Origin: Sphaeroforma arctica JP610
Taxonomy: Eukaryota; Opisthokonta; Ichthyosporea; Ichthyophonida
Reading direction: 5' to 3'
Assembly: GCF_001186125.1 (NCBI RefSeq)
Contig: NW_014040124.1
Location: 14,710-62,589 of the forward strand
DNA length: 47,880 bases
Position 1 is the first letter of the stretch; every line of letters begins with the position of its first letter. A program made the position numbers and the translations under genes. Positions 31,001 through 40,986 of the stretch are shown in pieces. The notes under the pieces are model-generated. The model was not told where the DNA came from and did no database searches. It worked only from the letters and a program-made list of their open reading frames with translations.

Positions 31001-33087
31001 AATACAAATATTAATGGGATGTGAAGAAAAACGATTATAAAATCTGGTCACACAAGCAAAAAAATATATATATCTACATCCATATCCATATTCATATACA
31101 TTATCTAAATCAAATTATATATATATATACATACATAAACATATACATATACATGTACAAATATATGAATGTAAATATATACAAATATATACATCCATAC
31201 ATACATATATATATACATACATACATATACATACATAAATATAAATATATATACTATTATTAAGTGTATATATTGATTTGCACGTATGAAACCCCACAAA
31301 AGAAATCCAGTTACACAATAATATATATAAATGTGTGGTATTACTTGGCGCGTAAGGAATTTCAAAATTTCCTATAACATCTTGTCCGCTGTGGCGCAGT
31401 ATTCAACACAGGCGATGCAGTGAGATTAGCTCCATGTACAGATAAGACACCTTCCGCAACACAGACATCAGGATGTGTACCCATCCATTAATACTCACTC
31501 ACACAAACTAAGATTAGCAATTGCAGAGAAAGATGTATATACATGGATACATACCTGGCTCAGTAATATGGCGTTCGATGACTGCATGAACCATCGCGGC
31601 CGCAGTTGCGTTATATACACCCAAACGGGATCCAGCAGGGTTCGTGCCACTGTTCAGAGCAATCCTGACATCCAGCATGCTTTTCAGAAACATCACATTC
31701 TCGGTACAATACTGCTTTGTACAACTTTCCGTGAACTTTTCCAGTAAAAATGGATCGGATAGTACGTTGTCGAACCCCCTGAGGCGAAGTATCCGATTTA
31801 TGGATTTAAAACCAAGACTTTTGCATGAATGTCGTTGGGTAAGAATGAGGGCACTACTAAATAGCATAGTCGAAAATTGAAGAGTGTGCTGCTGAATGCA
31901 CACGACATATATAAATATATATGTTTCACATGAAGGTGCAAGGGGGAAACTAGCATACATAAAACAAATTATAATATATTCCAATGCAATATACACCCTT
32001 ACGTAGTCCCAGTTTCACACACCTGGTCCCAAATTCTGTGGCAATTCCGCATAAATCCGACCCTCCCAAGAGAGATAATTGTAATTTTCGTCCCGTTATC
32101 TTAACCAAAGCGGGACCCAATATCTCGAGCCAGGCGACAAGTAGCGTAGCAGGTGTCATGAAAATAAAGCACAGCACAGAAATAACATCCAGGCGCGGGC
32201 TGATGATATCGTAAATCAGCTGAAACATATACATTCCGAAAAACATCGCGCCAATTCGCAATGTGCTGTAAAAGGTGAAACATAGAGAAGATGTGAAATT
32301 CGTATGTTTGTATGTGTGTATCAACACATGTAAATATGGATGTGTATACATACATACTTAAATACATGCATACATACATACATATATAGAAGTATAAATA
32401 TAATTATATCAATAAATTGATGTGGACCCATCTATATATATGTATATATATATATATATGGATGTATAGATGTATAGATGTATATATATATACATATATA
32501 TCAATATATATATACACAAATACAAGTATAAAGACAAAAATATATAAATATAAATATATATGTATATATATATTGCGCTCACGTGTCGTGTATTGTGAGA
32601 AACAGATGTCGGTTTGTAATAAGACATAGGGTAGGGTAAACCCGTTCGACACCCGCTGATAGACTGACAGGCAGCCAGAAAACAAATATATATACATGTA
32701 AGTAATTAAAATATGTCGAAAGTAATCAAGCACTATATTTGTAGAACAACACCTACATAAACTTAATCCATGTACAACAGTATAACGTCTTGGCGCACTT
32801 TAATATCTACAGTTGTAACGTTAACCGCTGCCCATGACAGACATCGAGTCCTTGGACGAGAAAATTTCCGTCTCGATTCGAGCATTGAATCTATATTAAT
32901 ACATCTATATATATATATATATATACATATACATATGTATATATACATATATATGTATAATATATATATATATATATATATGTATNTATTACATATATAA
33001 TATATANNNNNNNNNNNNNNNNNNNNTTATATGTATGTATAGATACATATGTATGTATACATATATATATATGTATGTATGTATTAC

Positions 33088-33119
<32 letters not shown>

Positions 33120-33673
33120 GCATATGCATATGCATTAATTCATACATATATATATATATACATTCATACAACATATATACATATATATATATAAATATAT
33201 TTATATATATATATATATACTGTATATGTATTTGTCTGCGTGTATATGAACACTTACTTATACTTAATGAAAACAACAGCTATTACCTGCTCACGTCTAC
33301 AAAGATCGAGGAGATGTGCTGAATTTTCCAGAAGTAGAATCCGCTCTCCGCGAGGAGAAATAAATACATTGCGAAGAGTGTCCCGTATTGCTGAATATCG
33401 AAGTGCGATAATAAATATATATAGAATAAGATAAAGGGACAAACAGGGTGCTAGCTACGCGACAAGACACAAACACTAGAAAATGATTGTTGAAGTTGAA
33501 TCACGGTAGAACACACTTTGACATATTCGATATCAAAATTTTTCATATATGTATGTATATGTATATATATATATATATATATATTCATGTATGTTATTCA
33601 TATACATATATACATATATACATACATATACATATATACATACATACATATATATATATATATTATACATTTC

Positions 33674-33705
<32 letters not shown>

Positions 33706-36331
33706 CGTGCGTGTGTATATGCATATATATTTATATATCGATATATATATATATATATAATGTGTGTGTATATGAATATATCAACACATACAGATGTATA
33801 TATATATACATATATAAATATATATAATATAAAATATAGATATAGACACGAAAAAAATTATACATTTCAATTCTACATATCACGAGTTTACATTGATTGA
33901 AAGGATACGGCACTTACCTGGAGGTGACTGACTTGAGTGTTGACAATATGTAGTACGAATACTGGGGTAACTGCTGCGATCGCAAGAGGGACGTGGTAAA
34001 GAAGACCGGAGGCATACGATGCATCTATGTCATTGCAAATCCATATCTTGTAGATTATTCTCTGCACAGAAATGACAGAATTGTGTGAGATAGTATAAAA
34101 CACACCAGACTACTTGGCCTCGCCCACTCTGTGGTCTACAATGACCAGCCCTGATTTATAGAAGGTAACTCAACGCTCAGTTACGACACATAACTATAGG
34201 TCGTGCCTTACGAAAGAAGTAAAAGAACCGTGTTCGGGAGTATTCCTTATGCCGTATAAATCGCTCACTGCACACAAATAAATAGGATTGTATGCGTATG
34301 GATCACTTGTCCTTCTGAGTGTACCCCCGGGACAGTAGCTATACTGTTTCAGGGATAATGTCCGAAATCGTGTCTAGGAGGTGTTGCCCTTATTCGCTTG
34401 TTGCGATGATTTCAAACTTATCTCAAAGTCACAAAAAAAAACAGCGCCCAAGTATTGTCCAGCTCATTATCTAACCTCATGCAGAAAAGCTCATATGAAC
34501 ACTAATTTGTTCTCCGGATACATAGCCACCTGGCCTGCGCTATAGACCACAAAATGACCCTAGCCCTATTTGCCTTATCAGTTACTATTTTTCCATGACT
34601 CTTATACTATTGACACCAGCACCCCACCGGTACTACATATGTACACGAAAGTCCTTGCAGCAAGAAGTAGACTCGCCAAATTCAGGTGCTTCACACACAA
34701 CTTGTATTAAAAATACGCATTTATACCTTGGTAGTGATGTGAGGCACAATAACCGTCGCAGTATTGTAATAAGAGCACAGTATTCACTTACCAGTCTCAA
34801 TGTCACGGCAGAGACCACCATGAGCATTGCGGCGGCAGAGATGTGTATGAAGAGGCTGGAAACGGTATCGAATACGACGGTGCCGGGTGATATTGAGATC
34901 CTACTGTAAACTACCATCGCAGCCAGTAATCTGGTTATCAGAGCAATAGAGGTGCACACCATCACTTGTGTAATAAACTGCACATTGCGCGTTGCTATTT
35001 CTCTCTCCTTACGCACATATATTACGGCAACGGCAACGGCAGCAGATGTCACCAGTAGAACGACGTACACGCCATACACCCACGGCATAACGATGTCGCC
35101 GCCCCTGAATGGATTCATAGAAGAATCCTCGCCGACAGCATGGTATAAACAAACAATAAGAGTCCACGTGCCTCCAAAAACAAATAAATCTATTAGAGAA
35201 ATTGTTACCCACAATGGGATACATAACCAGGGTGCACGCCTACCGTCGACAACTTCGATCTGGGAGCACTTGGAAGACATGCTCTGATCATCTTCTCCGC
35301 TCCTGATATAAATATATTCGTGTGAGTAAAAATGTGTTGATATATTCGAGCTGGTTGATTGTCAAAAGCTGAAAGATATCAAATACAAGGAACCAAGGGT
35401 GACTGCCACCCTTTATATAACATAATAGACATTGCAATATAATGAAAAATCATCAATATTCGTCAAAACTAAAAAACCTGGGTAACCGTGATAGCTACCA
35501 CTATTAATCAATTGGTATAAAAACACTATTGTCGTCACATTAAAGATCCCAAATAAAGACAGTATGGAACTCGAAATGCTATGACAAATTTGTCAAAAGC
35601 AGTATTGATTTATAGTATTCACGGATATTCCAGCGAACAAAAAGGCAAAAATGCAAACACTAAAGCGAACTCCATGCTCGGTTAAGGCGTACAATATCAA
35701 TATCTCCATACATGCCAAGTACTTACAACTCGGTGTGCAGGCGGACTCCTCACAGTTAGCTTTCCGAACATAAAATTTACAGTGTAGACTACCCATTCAC
35801 TACACTGCAATACATCGCTGCTTTTCTATAATCTCTGTCAACAGTATGTAAATAGCGCATAAATTATTAAATCAAAACGATATGTACATCTTTACACTGC
35901 GCAGTTAGTTAGTATCCATCAAATATATTTATGCACATAATATTTATATAAAATGATGTTAAAGAATACGAATTCACTTGTATTACGATGACCCATTTTG
36001 GCGTATGAACGAGAGAACTCTGAAGCGCATCCAATTCCGCTTACCTGCTAATTTGCAGATCATTATGACACGACAATTGACAACTTCCATTTTTCTTGGT
36101 GGCCGAAACGACGGTAGAGGAGCTTATTGACGAGCCTGAATCAAGTAGATCACCTTCTGTAAAGAAGGTGATACTCGTTGCTGGTGCAGGCAGGATCGAC
36201 TTAGTTCCCTCGAAACCGATTTTCTCTAAACTCATTACGGCTTGCGTCTGTGCGCCGTGCGGCTGGATTGCAAATCGCACAAATTGTAAATAGCTTTGTA
36301 CTGGACTGATCTGAAAATGTATAAACTCCAT
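30425..36331 (-). CDS. 7TM-RGS protein (receptor-like membrane protein with C-terminal RGS box)
   Basis: Spliced minus-strand gene: exons 36331-36045, 35302-34792, 34061-33918, 33390-33287, 32265-31995, 31891-31555 and 30684-30425. All phases agree, giving about 637 residues from ATG to TGA. The first ~110 residues are Ser/Thr-rich without membrane segments. Seven or eight hydrophobic segments follow (for example [57 protein letters not shown]). After a linker comes an RGS box: [33 protein letters not shown] with the conserved Glu-Asn, [12 protein letters not shown], and [23 protein letters not shown] boxes accelerate GTP hydrolysis by G-alpha. A 7TM domain joined to a C-terminal RGS box is the plant RGS1 architecture, also known from fungi and protists. 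The start and the donor of exon 5 are the weakest points. Confidence 0.8.
30724..31270. repeat. tandem duplication of about 314 bp in the last intron
   Basis: Two successive units, starting at about 30724 and 31038 with AAATCTGGTCAYACAAGCAA, share the same order of short unique sequence and (TA)n/(ATAC)n tracts, including CATTATCTAAATCAA. They lie in the intron that splits the RGS box. Confidence 0.75.
31555..31891 (-). CDS. exon 6 of the 7TM-RGS gene (first half of RGS box)
   Basis: Acceptor GTGTGCATTCAG and donor CCAG/GTATGT, phase 1 out. It encodes a linker and then the RGS start [20 protein letters not shown], followed by [19 protein letters not shown] and a helix region ([14 protein letters not shown]). 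The Glu-Asn pair that contacts G-alpha in known RGS boxes is present. Confidence 0.8.
31995..32265 (-). CDS. exon 5 of the 7TM-RGS gene (last membrane segments and linker)
   Basis: Acceptor TTTACAG joins in phase to exon 4 (AG+C gives Ser). It encodes [19 protein letters not shown] and [20 protein letters not shown], then a basic linker ([19 protein letters not shown]). Only the GT at 31994 (GTATAT) keeps the frame into the RGS exon. A donor with a better consensus (GTAAGG at 32002) breaks it, so the exact end needs transcript data. Confidence 0.7.
32340..32580. repeat. (TA)n/(ATAC)n/(ATGT)n microsatellite
   Basis: Low-complexity TA, TATG and TACA units in the intron between exons 4 and 5. 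The apparent open frames here are repeat artefacts. Confidence 0.9.
32821..32890 (-). CDS. possible alternative last exon of the 7TM-RGS gene
   Basis: In the intron after exon 4 an acceptor (ATTAATATAG) leads into 70 bp that are in phase with exon 4. It encodes [18 protein letters not shown] and a few more residues, then TAA. The sequence looks like a short Ser-rich, charged cytosolic tail. Its use would end the protein after six membrane segments, without the RGS box. No AATAAA is seen close by. It could be chance. Confidence 0.3.
32890..33232. repeat. (TA)n microsatellite with a sequencing gap
   Basis: TA-rich repeat in the same intron, with one unknown base near 32986 and an unknown block at about 33007-33026. 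Intron length is therefore not reliable. Confidence 0.9.
33287..33390 (-). CDS. exon 4 of the 7TM-RGS gene (sixth membrane segment)
   Basis: Acceptor TTCGATATTCAG and donor AG/GTAATAG, phase 0 in and phase 2 out. It encodes [21 protein letters not shown] second possible donor (GTGAGC) lies 5 bases earlier, but its phase does not fit the next exon. Confidence 0.75.
33545..33850. repeat. (TA)n/(GT)n microsatellite
   Basis: Mixed TA, TATACA and GTGTGT units in the intron between exons 3 and 4. Only repeat-derived frames (Tyr/Ile-rich) are present. Confidence 0.9.
33918..34061 (-). CDS. exon 3 of the 7TM-RGS gene (fifth membrane segment)
   Basis: Acceptor TTTCTGTGCAG and donor CAG/GTAAGTG, phase 0 at both ends, 48 codons. 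It encodes [20 protein letters not shown], a membrane segment, flanked by [12 protein letters not shown]. Confidence 0.85.
34792..35302 (-). CDS. exon 2 of the 7TM-RGS gene (first four membrane segments)
   Basis: Acceptor TTTATATCAG and donor CTG/GTAAGTG. The phase-2 entry completes an Arg codon with exon 1. Four hydrophobic segments are separated by polar loops, including the basic loop [12 protein letters not shown] after the second, which suggests a cytosolic side there. Confidence 0.85.
36045..36331 (-). CDS. exon 1 of the 7TM-RGS gene
   Basis: ATG to an AG/GTAAGC donor, ending in phase 2. It encodes a polar Ser/Thr-rich N-terminus ([20 protein letters not shown]) and no clear signal peptide. 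The bases just after the ATG (TTTATACATTTTCAG) would also serve as an acceptor at 36311/36310, so this could be an internal exon with the true start further upstream. Confidence 0.6.
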
Positions 36332-36440
36332 TTTTTAGTATAAAATATGTTTGCGAATAGGCTATTTATTTTAGTACATATTTATTTATAATGTACATAT
36401 GAATACGTTTTTTTTAAAGAAATCACAAACAAACAAAAAA

Positions 36441-36530
36441 CTCTCTCTCTCTATTTAGTCATGGCAAATAGAACTTTCTACTCTCTATATATTGTAGCTA
36501 CTCTAGAGAGAGAGTAGAGAGAGAGAGTCT
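36441..36530. repeat. (CT)n ... (AG)n foldback
   Basis: CTCTCTCTCTCT at 36441-36452 and AGAGAGAGAG-type tracts at about 36504-36528 are complementary and could form a long hairpin. An inner ACTCTCTATATA and TAGAGAGAGAGTAGA pair as well. Confidence 0.6.
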
Positions 36531-37680
36531 TACGACACCCGTCACCATAAGAGCCCTCTATTAGTAGTATAGTAGTATTCCTACGTGTAGGTTTTTGTTT
36601 TCAAAGTCCTGATCTGTAATCCAATCATATTTTGTTCTCGAGGAAATTATTGTTTTGAAGAAAATCTAAGCCACTACGGACCGGGGGGATTGTCGATTTT
36701 GAGAATTCTGTCAACCCGTGCTAAGCGGGTATTGTCAGTCAAAATACCTGGAAACCAATACATATCGTCAATATCGTCAATTATAATATATGCACCGAGT
36801 GAGCCTTTTTTCATTTTATGTTCTAAAAAAACAAATTGCGGTTAATGAAATCACAGAACAGGACAAATCCCTTGGACCTAAAATCTGCAACAGAACGGGA
36901 CAAAACCAAATTCAACAATGTTGAACTACAGTGCAATTGTGCAAACCAACCGATCGTTTTTTACATAGCCTTCTTTTCTTTTTCTCTCTCTTGTATTTAT
37001 AATTTAGAAAGCTATGAAACCTATTTTTTAGAATATTCTTGTATAATTTAGAAGGCTATGATATTCTGAAGTATGGATCCACGAATTCACGCTCACAGGT
37101 TTAATAGACCATTGGCTCCTCTAGTCTGGGCGTTGTATTCTATTTCAGGTGGTCGGTGTAGATTATGTACCGAAATCTGATACTTGACTGTTGTATCGGT
37201 AAGATATATTTGCAAGTGTAAACGCTTAATAGTTCGGTACTTGGGCCAAAGTCGCCTTACGTGGGCCCATAAATATCGACCCTACGTTTGCGAATGGACC
37301 GGTCGCGGTTTTGGACCGTTTACAACTATATAGTGACGGGTGTCATATAGACAAAGTCATTTGTATAAAAAATCATATATATATATATATATTTACACAT
37401 ACATATTTATATACATACTAAATACAGTTAAAAAAAGAACGAGAAGGCTAAGCGAAAACCCACAAAACAATAGTTTCTATACAGTATTTATTGGATTTTC
37501 CGTTTATTTTTTTAAGGCGTACATAGCTGATACACAATAAGACACCTTTTTTTTTCTTTTTTCTTGAATTTTAGAAAGCGTACACGGCTACAGTATGACT
37601 ATTTTCTTAAAAATAAAAATATAAAGACAAGCGTTGAGATTTCAGATTTGAGCACTTTAGACTTAAAAAAGAGTTCGCTA

Positions 37681-37703
37681 GTTGAGACTTGAGACTTGAG
37701 AGT
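37681..37703. repeat. heptamer array (GAGACTT)
   Basis: Two full copies and a partial copy of GAGACTT. Confidence 0.6.
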
Positions 37704-38009
37704 TGTGCGAGTGTCTTGTGATTTGTCAGTTGTCATCAGTTGTCACTTTCTTCTTTCTCGTGTGAGTTGTGCAACTTTTATTTATTTCATTATTTGCGTG
37801 TATTTATGTAAATGTATGGTGCAGTTGCTTTTTTTTTAAATGTTCCACTGAAAAAAAAAACTAAAAGTCGATTTACACATAGAAGAAATTCGAAACCTAA
37901 AAGTGTATTTTTTTTCTTTGCAAACTCCGCGAGCTGTAGCGTTAAGCCTTTATCACACCAATCAAGATATCGATACGCCCCTTTGACAAATCGTCTGGTT
38001 GTATCCAAT

Positions 38010-38428
38010 CTAACTCCGTTTAGTGACCACTACTTGTGACCTTTGGCTTTGAGCGAAATCAGCGTCAATGCCAACATCACTTTTGCTACCAGATGTGTCT
38101 TCGCCTACATCAGGTTCATATTCTGTATGTTGTGTGACAGATCGAAACTTATTGTCAGCTCCACGTAGTGAGTGTCTCATGTCCCTCCCACCACTTAGAT
38201 GCTTGGCTGTCTTTGATGGCATGACTGACATCGTGTATTATAAGGTGTTTGACTAAAAACGTGTGTATGACTACTAAAGCGAAGTGCAGTTTTTAGGGTC
38301 TCACTCACACTAAATAGACTTTTAGGCCTGGTGGAATGATGTTTTGAAAATTGTGACACTTCGTCAGACCTTAGAGATAACCGGGTGATTTTCTTATTCG
38401 GGTCATTGTGAGCATTTTCCGCTATCAA
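38010..38428 (-). pseudogene. coding-like block, unrecognised (possible exon or dead gene)
   Basis: Two overlapping minus-strand frames look protein-like: 38428-38195 (ITRLSLRSDEVSQFSKHHST) and 38231-38010 (MSVMPSKTAKHLSGGRDMRH, then HTEYEPDVGEDTSGSKSDVG), the latter ending at a stop. They could be one disordered, Ser- and charge-rich protein interrupted by a frame change, or two exons. No motif, family or convincing splice pair was found. The acidic/Ser-rich tail is typical of signalling-protein termini, but this is weak evidence. Confidence 0.3.
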
Positions 38429-38550
38429 ACTCTCGAATCGGGTCCATATTTAATGTCCCACGCGGCCATGCTCTGTCAAAAAGGGTGATTTGGTGGAACA
38501 TCTTTTTTTCTAAAACTTGTTTTTGAAAAAAAATGAAAAAATTGTATAGA

Positions 38551-38579
38551 GAAGGCAAGGAGGCAAGGAGGCAAGGACA
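38551..38579. repeat. octamer array (GGCAAGGA)
   Basis: Three tandem copies of GGCAAGGA, followed by a short ACTCCAAGCC duplication. Confidence 0.6.
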
Positions 38580-38768
38580 GACTCCAAGCCGGACAGACTT
38601 CGAAGTTCAAGACTCCAAGCCCAAGCCCCAAGGAGTCGCTACTCGTTTGCTCGCTATTTGTCATTTATGCAATCCTGATCCTGTGCCATATGTTGAATTG
38701 TCCACATAAAGTCATAAACTCAAACAGCACTAATATCAGGCACCAGCTGCCAATATTCCTCACCAATC

Positions 38769-38868
38769 CTCACTCCTCACTCCTCACTCCTCACTCCTCA
38801 CTCCTCACTCCTCACTCCTCACTCCTCACTCCTCACTCCTCACTCCTCACTCCTCACTCCTCACTCCT
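38769..38868. repeat. heptamer array (TCACTCC)x14
   Basis: About fourteen perfect tandem copies of TCACTCC. An open frame with repeated PHSSLLT crosses it but is only a product of the repeat. Confidence 0.95.
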
Positions 38869-39322
38869 GCGTATTGTGACCTCACTCCCGTCAGTCCTCC
38901 AGTGCCAGTATGTACTACTCGTAGTACTCGGGGGAGGGTAGGCGAGTGTCGACCAGAATCTAGAGAGGCGGGCTGCGGGTATGTATTTACATACAACCGG
39001 TACACTGTATAAACATTAAATCTTTAACCGTTACTTTTTGGAATATAAAAGTTATAACTTTTATTTGGGATAAAATAATATATATGAATTATAAATTTGC
39101 ACTGGAAAAGACGTCCTATAAATATCAAAATTTGGATCTAAAATGAATTTTAGCCGATCAGAAATGTTCAATCTGACACTTGGTTGCGACCTAAAAACAG
39201 GACAAAATATATATACTCACTGACCTGAATATTGCACCTACATAATTTGAGAAGGGCTTTTATAGGTATAAAAGGTGTCCTTTAACGTAAAAAAACATAC
39301 AAAAATAAAAGTTATAACCTTT

Positions 39323-39418
39323 AACTTTATGAGGTTAGATTGAGAGTACCAAAATAAATCGCCAGGAAGATGCGACTCAATCCAGTCTCCAGAGGGCCAT
39401 GTATTGAGAGTACCAAAA
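39323..39418. repeat. dispersed 41-bp repeat, orientation 2
   Basis: AACTTTATGAGGTTAG (39323-39338) is followed by ATTGAGAGTACCAAAA (39339-39354), then the 41-bp core of 28553-28593 in reverse orientation (39362-39401), then ATTGAGAGTACCAAAA again (39403-39418). The core is thus flanked by 16-bp direct repeats here only. Confidence 0.75.
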
Positions 39419-39539
39419 CAGAGGATCTCACGACTCACGGTCTCAGGCGTAATTTGATTTTAAAGTACAGTTTTTCAGTTTCTCAGTATTCAAATATTTA
39501 ATCTCATAGCAAGATAATCCACTGAGAAATTGGACAAGA

Positions 39540-40740
39540 CCATAGCTAGCCAGCCAACTAGATGTGCCCGTCTATGCCTTAAATGGAATGGGGAGCCTAG
39601 GAGTGATCACGACCAACGTCTGACGCTGACCTCAGTCACTTCTTCGCGCCACGTGATATCACACCGGATGACAGATCACAGTACCAGCTTTATCAGCATA
39701 GTCACAAGAGACAACGCTCACCCAGCACACGCGATATGATGAACCAAGCTACTGTTTCCAGCGCTGATACAGATCACACACAATCGATCGACGACCGCGC
39801 TTTCCACCAAGGCTAGCATGTACACGGTCAGCAAAGGTCTCATCCTCTAAGACTCGAACAACGTAGGGATTATCCTCTCACCGACAGCAAGGATCGACGA
39901 CAGAGTATGCCAACTGTTGCTTCAGAGTTCAACAACCCGGCGCAGATAACCCACCAGTGATAGTTATAGCTTTCAACTCGGTGATATTCACCGTGGACGC
40001 GCACCGCACCGTACGACGCACCGCATCTCATATTGTCACAGATGTGACAGCCATCGTTCTCGTACTCACGCACGCAAGAGCCGCAAACAGTCACCACTCC
40101 CACCCCCTCCGATTTTCACGGATACAAAGCGTGTCCAGAATCTCTGGCACAAGTATGATGCCCAGATTGCACAACAAGCTAGTCAGGAGCAATTACCACT
40201 TGATGATGACGCCTATCCTAACCTCTCATCGACCCACAGTCTAAGTCCCAGTATTGATGCAAATGGCCCCCGATATCGTTGTTTAACTTGATGGCACTCA
40301 AATACCTCACGGATAAAACTTTAAATTGGCCACTTGAGTCCCAAACAGCGTTCTCCACCGCAGCATTTACCTCCGTCAGCGGAACTGCCGATTCCCATGC
40401 CATAGCATGATGCTAGTCAAAAGTAGGTGCCTTATGTTTAGGATGCATCTAGGCCAATCCCGAAGTAGCGCCTAACGCCACACCACATTACCACGCACCG
40501 CACAGCCCAGCTTCAATCTGGGAAACGATTATACGTGACATCCAACAGGATGCGGACAAGCAAATAGGGATGTACCACAATCAAGCCTTAATGCCGCTCA
40601 TATTCATCTCCATCAAATCACGGGAAGCACTCATACTGGTCTGGCATAAGGAGTTACCAAAACTATACTCTTCTCTTGAATAGCTGCGTATTGTATCGAC
40701 TTGTAAACTGTAGCATAAGAACAATAAAGATTCCTAATGA
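39540..40740 (+). pseudogene. decayed coding-like sequence, origin unknown
   Basis: The composition changes sharply to balanced, coding-like sequence between AT-rich flanks. Several plus-strand stretches, in different frames, look protein-like: FFAPRDITPDDRSQYQLYQH near 39.65 kb, YCHRCDSHRSRTHARKSRKQ and VQNLWHKYDAQIAQQASQEQ near 40.05-40.15 kb, and IRDIQQDADKQIGMYHNQAL at about 40.55 kb. The last frame (40453-40683) ends about 40 bp before an AATAAA (40723-40728). The Cys/His cluster and Gln/Ser-rich parts recall a Gag protein, but a dead host gene is equally possible. Broken several times. Confidence 0.4.
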
Positions 40741-40986
40741 ATATCGTGTCACCTCTTCATGCGCTTAAAATAAATTTGCACCCTTGTATTGACTTCAGCA
40801 TCATATGAAGAGTTCAATCTGCGTACAATCTTTGAGTTGAAATAGTCGTTGACTATGAAACAATTGTGTCCATAGCAGAAATATTTAGCCGTCCTTTCCG
40901 TTTAACTGAGAGTATCATGTCTACGAACTTTTATACAGTAATGGCTAGCTCAGCCCCTGACGGTCAAAATAATATGAAATTGTCCC
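40741..40986. other. short unassigned stretch before element E
   Basis: No coding or repeat signal. It ends at GTCCC, which would be the left target-site copy of element E. Confidence 0.4.

Larger units (their letters stand above)
36332..38009. other. AT-rich intergenic stretch upstream of the 7TM-RGS gene
   Basis: No supported gene. It contains homopolymer A/T tracts, a (CT)6 and (AG)n pair at about 36441-36530 that could fold back, a short TA run at about 37375-37392 and a GAGACTT heptamer pair near 37685. Any promoter of the RGS gene would lie at its left edge, but no clear element stands out. Confidence 0.5.

Noticed and set aside
30798-31365. Many open frames rich in Tyr, Ile, His and Met
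   Set aside because: They are translations of TA/ATAC microsatellites in introns, occur on both strands, and have no non-repeat content.
33035-33900. Long Tyr/Ile-rich frames, including one of 137 residues
   Set aside because: These are again microsatellite translations. The real exons on the other strand are bounded by splice sites and have ordinary composition.
34952-35287. Plus-strand ORF of 111 residues
   Set aside because: Shadow of exon 2 of the RGS gene, which is supported by splice sites and membrane segments on the minus strand.
35593-35796. Possible alternative first exon of the RGS gene ([12 protein letters not shown]) with a GTAAGT donor
   Set aside because: Joining it to exon 2 gives an immediate stop, and in-frame stops lie just before its ATG. 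It is probably chance sequence in intron 1.
38769-38868. Heptamer array considered as a telomere-type repeat or CRISPR-like array
   Set aside because: TCACTCC is not a known telomere unit, the array is short and internal, and there are no spacers. The genome is eukaryotic.
38690-38941. ORF with repeated PHSSLLT units
   Set aside because: The repeat peptide is produced by the TCACTCC array. The flanks are not coding-like.
40218-40403. Minus-strand ORF of 61 residues
   Set aside because: Plausible composition, but antisense to stronger plus-strand coding-like sequence and lacking any recognisable motif.
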